DNA of 64,000 nt from Nocardioides sp. 1609 (lineage in GTDB: Bacteria > Actinomycetota > Actinomycetes > Propionibacteriales > Nocardioidaceae). The notes beneath the pieces were generated by a model. The model saw only the letters and a list, made by a program, of their open reading frames with translations. It was not told the origin of the DNA and searched no databases. The stretch covers positions 233,449 to 297,448 of the forward strand of contig NZ_SPUJ01000002.1 in NCBI RefSeq assembly GCF_004522105.1. Direction: 5' to 3'. The translations under genes were made by a program, and so were the position numbers. This document shows positions 58,001 through 64,000 of the stretch, one piece after another (the stretch's first letter is position 1; every line of letters begins with the position of its first letter).

Positions 58001-61000
58001 CGACCCCGGGCAACGACACCGCCAGCCACACGCTGACCGCGGGCGCGCAGGCCGACATCAGCCTCACCAAGACTGCGGCACCGTCACCGGTCGTCGCCGG
58101 TGGTCCGGTCACCTTCACCCTGACGGCCCGCAACAACGGGCCGTCGAACGCCGCGGGCGTCAGCATCGTCGACACGCTCCCCGCCGAGGTCGTCATCGGC
58201 GCCCTGCCGGCTGGGTGCTCGCGGTCCGGCCAGACCGTGACCTGCACGACCGCGACCCTCGCCGCGGGCAACACGTTCGTCGTCCAGGTCCCGGGCACCG
58301 TCTCGGCGGCGGTGACCCCAGGGACCCTGACCAACACCGCCACCGCGAGCAGCACGTCGCCGACCGACCCGTCGCCCGCCAACAACACCGCGTCCAGCAC
58401 CACCTCGGCGATCACCCGCGCCGACCTCGTGCTCACCAAGAGCGGCCCGGCCCGCGCGGTCGCCGGTGACGTCGTCGAGTACACCGTGACGGCCACCAAC
58501 AACGGGCCCTCCTCCGCCCGCGACGTGGTCGTCACCGACGACCTGCCGGACGGCACCGTCCTCGTGTCCAGCCCCGACTGTGCGCTGCAGCCCGGCAGCA
58601 CCGCCACCGCGGCCTGTGCGTTCGGCACCGTCCCCGTCGGTGGGGTCGTGACGACGACGCTGCGGGTCCGCGTGGCCGCCTCCCAGGCCGACGGGTCCAC
58701 CGTCACCAACCGCGCCCAGGTGTCGTCGACCACCATCGACCCGACCCCTGGCAACAACGCCGCGGCCGCCGCCACCGTCGTCGACACCCGCACCGACCTC
58801 GCCGTCACCAAGACCGCGACCCCGGACACCCTGGTGGCCGGCCAGGAGGCCGTCTACACGGTCGCCGTCACCAACAACGGGCCCTCCGACGCACGCACCC
58901 TCTCCCTCGTCGACACGTTGCCCCCCGGCGTCACGCTCGTGAGCGCCACGACCCCGGCGGGCACCTGCACCGGCACCGCGACCGTCACCTGCGAGCGCGG
59001 CGTGCTCGCGGCCGACGCCACCTGGACAGTCACGGTCCGCGTCCTGGTCGGCGCTGGCACCACCGCGACCCAGGTCAACGCCGTCACGGTCTCCAGCGCG
59101 ACCCCCGAGACCACGCCGGCCGACAACAGCTTCCAGCTGCCGAGCGCGGTCACCGTCGCCGGGGACGTCAGCGTCGTCAAGACCGTGCAGCCGACGCCCG
59201 TCGTGCCCGGCCGTCAGGTCGTCTTCGGGCTCACGGCCGTCAACAACGGTCCGTCGACGACGCCCGGCACCGTCCTGACCGACCCGCTGCCCGCCGGGCT
59301 CAGCGGCGCCACCGTCACCGTGCGGCCCTCCTCCGCGGGCGCCTGCGACGTCGTCGGCGGCACCGTCACCTGCGCCCTGGGAGCGCTCACGCCGGGCCAG
59401 CCGGTGACCGCCACGGTCACCGCCATCCTCGCGCCCGGCTACGCCGCGGCGTCGCTGTCGAACACCGCCACGATCACCAGCGCCGTCGCCGACCCGACGC
59501 CCGGCAACGACACCTCGACGGTCACGACGCCGGTCACGCCCGAGGCCGACCTGACCGTGACCAAGCGGGCCGACACCGCGACGATCGTCGCCGGCGAACC
59601 CTTCGAGTACACCGTCGAGGTCGGCAACGCCGGCCCGTCGGTCGCCCGTGACGTCGTCGTCACCGACCAGGTGCCGACCGACCTGACGATCACCTCCGCG
59701 ACCGTCGGCGTGGGGGGGCCCGCGTGCACGGTCGCCGGGCAGCAGGTCACCTGCTCGCTCGACTCCGTGAGCCCCGGCGTCCCGGCCGTCGTCGTGATCC
59801 GGGTCCGCCCCCAGAGCGACCTCTCCGTCGCCCAGGTCCGCAACACCGCCTCGGCGACGTCGAGCACCGCCGACGCAACGCCCGACGACAACACCAGCAC
59901 CCTCGTCCTCCCGGTGGCCACGCAGGCCGACGTCCGCGTCGTCAAGACGCGCACCGTGCCCGCCAGCGGTCCCGTCATCGCGGGCAGCCGGGTCACCTGG
60001 ACCGTCACGGTCACCAACCCGACCGGACCCAGCACGGCCCGCGGGGTCGTCGTCGACGACGCCGTCAACCCGGCCCTCGCCGGTGTCACCGCCACCGGGG
60101 CCGGGGGCGGCTGCTCGGTCGCGGCCGACAACCGGGTCTCCTGCACCGTCGGACGTCTCGGCGTCGGCGACTCGGCGACCGTGACCATCTCCGGCATCGT
60201 CCCTGCGAGCTACAGCGGCGGCGCCGGAGGCACGCTGGTGAACACGGCGACGGCGTCCTCGACGACGGGTGACCCGGCGCCGGGCAACAACACGAGCACC
60301 GTCACCGACACCGTCCGGGCCGACGCCGGTGTCTCGGTCACCAAGACCCGCACAGCCCCGGCCAGCGGGCCGATCGTCCCGGGTCGGCCCGTGTCGTGGC
60401 TGGTCACGATCACCAACACCGGCCCGTCGGTCGCGCGAGAGGTGACGGTGAGCGACGACGTCGCAGACACCCTCACCGGCGTCACGACCACCGTCGTCGG
60501 TGCACCGGCCGGCACGGCCTGCCAGGTCGGCGCCGCCAACCTCGTCACCTGCGCCCTTGGCGACCTGCCGGTCGGCTCGGCCACCGTGCGGATCAGCGCC
60601 GACGTCCCCGCCGCCTACGCGGGCAGGCTCGACAACACCGTCCAGGTCACGGCGCCGAGTGACACGACGCCGGGCGACAACAGCGCCACCAGCAGCGGCA
60701 CCACGGAAGCGAGCGCGGACGTCGCCGTCACCAAGACCCGCACCCTGCCGACGGCCGGCCCGGTCGTCCCGGGCCAGCCCGTCGCCTGGGAGGTCTCCGT
60801 CGACAACCTCGGCCCCTCGGTCGCCGCCGGCGTGACCATCACCGACGACGTGATCAACGCCCTCACCGGGGTGACCGCCAGCGCCACCGGCGGCGGCACC
60901 TGCACCGTCGCTCCCGGCGGTGCCAGCCCCAACCTGGTGACCTGCTCGCTCGGAAGCATCGCCCCGTCGGCCGACCCGGTCGTGGTCACCATCCGGGGCG

Positions 61001-64000
61001 ACGTGCCGCCGTCGTACACCGGCACGGCCGGCAACACCGTCGAGGTCGACACCACCACCCCCGACCCGGTCGCAGGCAACGACACCGCGACCGTGGACGG
61101 CTCGGCTCAGCCCGCCGCCGACGTGTCGATCACCAAGACCCGCACCGCGCCCACCAGCGGCCCGGTCGTCCCGGGCTCGGAGGTCGAGTGGACGGTCACC
61201 GTCACCAACGCCGGGCCCTCGTCGGCCACCGGCGTCACCCTCACCGACGACGTCGTCGACGCCCTCGACGACGTCACCGCGACCGGGGCCGGCGCCACCT
61301 GCAGCGTCGGCGCCGGCAACCGGATCGCCTGCGACCTCCCGGACCTCGCTCCGCGGCAGTCGGTCTCCGTCGTGGTCCGGGGCGGCGTGCCTGCCGGCTA
61401 CACCGGCGACGTCGACAACACCGCAGTCGTCGCGTCGCCGACCGACACCACGCCGGGCAACAACACCGCGACCTCCACCGCGACCGCGCAGCCCCAGGCC
61501 GACGTCTCGATCACCAAGACCCGCACCAGCGGCCCCGTCATCCCCGGCCGACCCGTCACCTGGAACATCCGGGTCACCAACACCGGCCCCTCGACCGCCC
61601 GCCAGGTCACCGTCGGCGACGACGTCCTCGACACGCTCACCGGCGTGCAGGCCGAGGTCGTCGGGTCGCCCGCCGGGCTCAGCTGCTCCGTCTCGACCAG
61701 CCCGGTCACGCTCAACGTCGTGTCCTGTGACCTCGGCGCGCTCGCCGTCGGCGGCACTGCGACCATCAGGATCACCGGTGACGTCTCGGCCGGCTACACC
61801 GGCGCGGTCGACAACACCGCCACCGTCGCATCACCGACCGACACCACCCCGGGCAACAACACCGCGACCTCCACCGGCACCGCCGCGCCGACCGCCGACG
61901 TCTCGGTCACCAAGACCCGCACCAGCGGCCCCGTCATCCCCGGCCGACCCGTCACCTGGAACATCCGGGTCACCAGCGCCGGCCCCTCGGTCGCCCGCGA
62001 CGTCACCCTCACCGACGACGCCCTCGACGACCTCACCGACCTCGAGGTCACCGGCGCACCCGCCGACGCGTGCGCCGTCACCACCGCCAACACCGTCAGC
62101 TGCGACCTCGGCGACCTCCAGCCCGGCGCCACCGCGACGGCCATCGTCACCGCCACCGTTCCCCCGGGCTACACCGGCGCGGTCGACAACACCGCCACCG
62201 TCGCCTCACCGACCGACACCACCCCCGACAACAACCAGTCGACCTCCACCGGCACCGCCGCGCCGACCGCCGACGTCTCGGTCACCAAGACCCGCACCAG
62301 CGGCCCGGTCATCCCCGGCCGACCCGTCACCTGGAACATCCGGGTCAGCAACGCCGGCCCCTCGGTCGCCCGCGACGTCACCCTCACCGACGACGCCCTC
62401 GACGCCCTCACCGACCTCACCGCGACCGGCAACAGCGCCACCTGCGACACCGGCACCGGCAACGCAGTCACCTGCGACCTCGACAACCTCCAGCCCGGCG
62501 CCACCACCACCATCACCATCACCGGCGCCCTCCCGGCCGGCTACACCGGCGCGGTCGACAACACCGCCACCGTCACCTCACCGACCGACACCACCCCCGA
62601 CAACAACACCGCGACCTCCACCGGCACCGCCCAGCCCCAGGCCGACGTCACGGTCACCAAGACCCGCACCAGCGGCCCCGCCATCCCCGGCCGACCCGTC
62701 ACCTGGAACATCCGGGTCACCAACGCCGGCCCCTCGGTCGCCCGCGACGTCGTCCTCACCGACGACGCCCTCGACGACCTCACCGACCTCGAGGTCACCG
62801 GCGCACCCGCCGACGCGTGCGCCGTCACCACCGCCAACACCGTCAGCTGCGACCTCGGTGACCTCACGGCGTCCGGTCCCACCAGCAGCATCACGATCAC
62901 CATCACCGGTGCCCTCCCGGCCGGCTACACCGGCGCGGTCGACAACACCGCCACCGTCACCTCACCGACCGACACCACCCCCGACAACAACACCGCGACC
63001 TCCACCGGCACCGCCCAGCCCCAGGCCGACATCACGGTCACCAAGACCCGCACCAGCGGCCCGGTCATCCCCGGCCGACCCGTCACCTGGAACATCCGGG
63101 TCACCAACGCCGGCCCCTCGGTCGCCCGCGACGTCACCCTCACCGACGACGCCCTCGACGCCCTCACCGACCTCACCGCGGCCGGCAACAACGCCACCTG
63201 CGACACCGGCACCGGCAACGCCGTCACCTGCGACCTCGACAACCTCCAGCCCGGCGCCACCACCACCATCACCATCACCGGCGCCCTCCCGGCCGGCTAC
63301 ACCGGCGCGGTCGACAACACCGCCACCGTCACCTCACCGACCGACACCACCCCCGACAACAACACCGCGACCTCCACCGGCACCGCCCAGCCCCAGGCCG
63401 ACGTCACGGTCACCAAGACCCGCACCAGCGGCGCGATCGTGCCCGGCCGACCCGTCACCTGGAACATCCGGGTCACCAACGCCGGCCCCTCGGTCGCCCG
63501 CGACGTCACCCTCACCGACGACGCCCTCGACGCCCTCACCGACCTCGAGGTCACCGGCGCACCCGCCGACGCGTGCACCGTCACCACCGCCAACACCGTC
63601 AGCTGCGACCTCGGCGACCTCCAGTCCGGCGCCACCGCGACGGCCATCGTCACCGCCACCGTTCCCCCGGGCTACACCGGCGCGGTCGACAACACCGCCA
63701 CCGTCGCATCACCGACCGACACCACCCCCGACAACAACACCGCGACCTCCACCGGCACCGCGGCCCCGCAGGCCGACATCGCCATCACCAAGACCCGCAC
63801 CAGCGGCCCCGTGATCCCCGGCCAGCCGCTGGCCTGGCGGATCGCGGTCACGAACGGCGGTCCGTCGACCGCTCGTGACGTCGTCGTCACCGACGACGTG
63901 CTCGACGCCCTGACCGGCATCGACGTCCAGGTGACCGGTGCGGCTGCCGACGTGACGTGCACCGTCGCCACGGGCAACGTCGTCACCTGTCCGATCGGGG
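55027..64000 (+). CDS. Giant secreted DUF11-repeat surface protein, 3' end beyond window
   Basis: At least 2991 codons without a stop, from ATG 55027 to the window end. A signal peptide is visible: an arginine-rich start, hydrophobic FVVLLVGIAGTLALVPLA and cleavage near PSAEA. About 330 residues of a beta-rich, Ser/Thr/Asn-rich N-terminal domain follow. Then comes one variant DUF11-like domain (about residues 350-500) and 20 further DUF11 units of 121-134 residues, each opening with ADVxVTKT and ending in TPGNN/TPDNN. The start is uncertain: no ribosome site is seen, and a TTGACA at 55004-55009 lies very close. Such proteins are wall-attached or secreted adhesins or sheath components; a sorting signal, if any, is beyond the window. 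Confidence 0.88.
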   Translation, partial: MGAPALSHHLLRRSARRAGRGFVVLLVGIAGTLALVPLAPSAEAAVIRSFTKLYSAQINGSIQVTGNTLMTCAASTTCTSARNGTSTTNGNNQFTMVRLDTDSDTSTTSSSTANVTLPAGATVAKAYLFWGASTTASGASSTIRFRTPAAGYQTLTSDGRDTQAGHYSAYRDVTDLVRAGGAGTYGGADIPLAFGSADQYAGWSLVVAVADPAAPLRDLSIFSGYASVSNGNPATASIAGFLTPPSGAVVSKVGMVVYEGDIQLTGDQFQINGVAQSDGSAGSTTNFFNSRISDNSAVLTNRNPADVNSLGTEAKSFSTTAIPNNATSANLAFSSTGDVYFPAALTSQIDLYAPTIAGNKTVTNLTRNTTAQVGDLLEYQMTFTNTGDDNATNSVLRDPLPTHVAYVPGSIQVTAGPNTGVKTDGAGDDVGEYVAAERTVRVRIGSGATATTGGTLAKNVATTVKFRAVLTDPSAGTVVDNAVLLEYRAPQIGRDYTYTSAVVSTPVTARADLALTKTASPASVVAGAPLTYTLGVTNNGENTATNTVVSDTLPADVVLTSATTAGGTCTDASGTVTCLLGDVPNGATRTIEIVTRVRPAFAGSSITNVATVSSDLSDPVAANNTASVSTTVTRAADVRVTKTVSPTSPVAGRDVTYTIAVQNAGPSTANAVNLADTLPTAFLTNPGVTASTTTGTCAIGGRTVACELGNVAPGATVTVTVVGRLDPSYTGGAVANTASATTTTPDPTPGNNTSTATFTPATAQADLVVDKTTVTNPVVPGRPVEYRVTVTNNGPSDAVGVVLADAVPSTITGVAATPSQGTCTTTVSCALGTVPAGSTATVTVTGVVVAGAVGTVTNSATVSSGTADPTPGNNTGSTSDTVQPRADVAISKTAGPAVAGSNVTYTVTVTNNGPSVARDVVVTDPVPAPLTLVSATGSQGTCTTPGNTARCALGVLPPGAAATMTIVVGTPADDSANGVVNTATVATSTTDPTPGNDTASHTLTAGAQADISLTKTAAPSPVVAGGPVTFTLTARNNGPSNAAGVSIVDTLPAEVVIGALPAGCSRSGQTVTCTTATLAAGNTFVVQVPGTVSAAVTPGTLTNTATASSTSPTDPSPANNTASSTTSAITRADLVLTKSGPARAVAGDVVEYTVTATNNGPSSARDVVVTDDLPDGTVLVSSPDCALQPGSTATAACAFGTVPVGGVVTTTLRVRVAASQADGSTVTNRAQVSSTTIDPTPGNNAAAAATVVDTRTDLAVTKTATPDTLVAGQEAVYTVAVTNNGPSDARTLSLVDTLPPGVTLVSATTPAGTCTGTATVTCERGVLAADATWTVTVRVLVGAGTTATQVNAVTVSSATPETTPADNSFQLPSAVTVAGDVSVVKTVQPTPVVPGRQVVFGLTAVNNGPSTTPGTVLTDPLPAGLSGATVTVRPSSAGACDVVGGTVTCALGALTPGQPVTATVTAILAPGYAAASLSNTATITSAVADPTPGNDTSTVTTPVTPEADLTVTKRADTATIVAGEPFEYTVEVGNAGPSVARDVVVTDQVPTDLTITSATVGVGGPACTVAGQQVTCSLDSVSPGVPAVVVIRVRPQSDLSVAQVRNTASATSSTADATPDDNTSTLVLPVATQADVRVVKTRTVPASGPVIAGSRVTWTVTVTNPTGPSTARGVVVDDAVNPALAGVTATGAGGGCSVAADNRVSCTVGRLGVGDSATVTISGIVPASYSGGAGGTLVNTATASSTTGDPAPGNNTSTVTDTVRADAGVSVTKTRTAPASGPIVPGRPVSWLVTITNTGPSVAREVTVSDDVADTLTGVTTTVVGAPAGTACQVGAANLVTCALGDLPVGSATVRISADVPAAYAGRLDNTVQVTAPSDTTPGDNSATSSGTTEASADVAVTKTRTLPTAGPVVPGQPVAWEVSVDNLGPSVAAGVTITDDVINALTGVTASATGGGTCTVAPGGASPNLVTCSLGSIAPSADPVVVTIRGDVPPSYTGTAGNTVEVDTTTPDPVAGNDTATVDGSAQPAADVSITKTRTAPTSGPVVPGSEVEWTVTVTNAGPSSATGVTLTDDVVDALDDVTATGAGATCSVGAGNRIACDLPDLAPRQSVSVVVRGGVPAGYTGDVDNTAVVASPTDTTPGNNTATSTATAQPQADVSITKTRTSGPVIPGRPVTWNIRVTNTGPSTARQVTVGDDVLDTLTGVQAEVVGSPAGLSCSVSTSPVTLNVVSCDLGALAVGGTATIRITGDVSAGYTGAVDNTATVASPTDTTPGNNTATSTGTAAPTADVSVTKTRTSGPVIPGRPVTWNIRVTSAGPSVARDVTLTDDALDDLTDLEVTGAPADACAVTTANTVSCDLGDLQPGATATAIVTATVPPGYTGAVDNTATVASPTDTTPDNNQSTSTGTAAPTADVSVTKTRTSGPVIPGRPVTWNIRVSNAGPSVARDVTLTDDALDALTDLTATGNSATCDTGTGNAVTCDLDNLQPGATTTITITGALPAGYTGAVDNTATVTSPTDTTPDNNTATSTGTAQPQADVTVTKTRTSGPAIPGRPVTWNIRVTNAGPSVARDVVLTDDALDDLTDLEVTGAPADACAVTTANTVSCDLGDLTASGPTSSITITITGALPAGYTGAVDNTATVTSPTDTTPDNNTATSTGTAQPQADITVTKTRTSGPVIPGRPVTWNIRVTNAGPSVARDVTLTDDALDALTDLTAAGNNATCDTGTGNAVTCDLDNLQPGATTTITITGALPAGYTGAVDNTATVTSPTDTTPDNNTATSTGTAQPQADVTVTKTRTSGAIVPGRPVTWNIRVTNAGPSVARDVTLTDDALDALTDLEVTGAPADACTVTTANTVSCDLGDLQSGATATAIVTATVPPGYTGAVDNTATVASPTDTTPDNNTATSTGTAAPQADIAITKTRTSGPVIPGQPLAWRIAVTNGGPSTARDVVVTDDVLDALTGIDVQVTGAAADVTCTVATGNVVTCPIG
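56557..64000 (+). repeat. Array of 20 DUF11-type coding repeats
   Basis: Unit starts (the codon opening A/T/G-D) are at 56557, 56932, 57319, 57682, 58051, 58420, 58792, 59161, 59545, 59926, 60319, 60715, 61117, 61498, 61894, 62269, 62641, 63025, 63397 and 63772, the last being cut by the window end. Spacing is 363-402 bases, always a multiple of three. From 59926 on, units carry the longer KTRT signature. Confidence 0.88.
61894..63771 (+). repeat. Near-identical alternating A-B-A-B-A repeat block
   Basis: Five consecutive units share long identical DNA blocks (for example GACCCGCACCAGCGG and the 3' CTACACCGGCGCGGTCGACA). Units at 61894, 62641 and 63397 carry GAPADAC with TTANTVSCDLGDL (type A). 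Units at 62269 and 63025 carry ATCDTGTGNAVTCDLDNL (type B). The unit at 62641 has an A-type first half and a B-like end. This indicates recent duplication of a two-unit block of about 750 bases. Confidence 0.85.

Noticed and set aside
61894..63771. Possible CRISPR-like regular repeats
   Set aside because: Units are 372-384 bases long, in frame, and encode protein domains; no short repeat-spacer pattern exists.
61727..63814. Proline/threonine/serine-rich open frame of 695 codons
   Set aside because: It is an alternative frame of the DUF11 array; the periodic composition merely reflects the coding repeats, and the DUF11 frame is continuous over 2991 codons.

Overview
The window is very GC-rich, densely packed actinobacterial DNA. 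A Nocardioides-like member of the Nocardioidaceae is the best guess. The grounds are the codon use, many GTG starts, GTGA/ATGA stop-start overlaps, a polyphosphate glucokinase, an F420-type luciferase-like oxidoreductase, and a large stock of acyl-CoA dehydrogenases, crotonases and TetR regulators. The genus is inferred. No rRNA, tRNA, CRISPR array, insertion sequence or phage gene was seen, and no stretch longer than about 300 bases lacks a gene.

Layout. (1) 1-5581: acyl-CoA catabolism genes, namely a phosphotransferase-fold protein next to an ACAD10/11-like acyl-CoA dehydrogenase, a second phosphotransferase-fold protein, a hot-dog thioesterase, and an enoyl-CoA hydratase/acyl-CoA dehydrogenase pair. 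Two of the promoters carry the same 16-bp palindrome. (2) 5784-17068: housekeeping and accessory genes, namely a secreted RTX-repeat protein, a mannitol-type PTS permease divergent from a zinc polyol dehydrogenase, an SGNH hydrolase with a TetR regulator, polyphosphate glucokinase, a methyltransferase and a large hybrid histidine kinase. (3) 17129-53815: a 37-kb catabolic island for CoA-linked breakdown of an unidentified carboxylic acid. Its core is a 14-gene minus-strand operon (32222 down to 17129). Around it lie four acyl-CoA synthetases, a branched-chain-amino-acid-type ABC importer, a thiolase-CaiB-synthetase operon, two HpaB/4-hydroxybutyryl-CoA-dehydratase-like flavoproteins, two nitronate-monooxygenase-like proteins, thioesterase, MaoC, MFS and TetR genes. 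(4) 53816-54856: an LLM oxidoreductase divergent from the thiolase. (5) 55027 to the window end: the first 2991 codons of a giant secreted DUF11-repeat protein.

How the genes fit together. The importer would bring in an acidic substrate, the ligases or CaiB would activate it to a CoA thioester, paired acyl-CoA dehydrogenases, crotonases, SDRs and MaoC would carry out beta-oxidation-like cycles, and the thiolase would cleave the product. Six promoters in the island carry versions of one 14-bp palindrome, TGACGTCRNYGTCA, placed over the -35 or just downstream of the -10. This is the arrangement expected of one repressor, and the TetR gene at 36397-37083 is the nearest candidate. Two convergent gene junctions (10019-10095 and 17119-17195) each carry a twin palindrome with identical 43-bp spacing and compensating arm changes, which looks like a defined repeated element.
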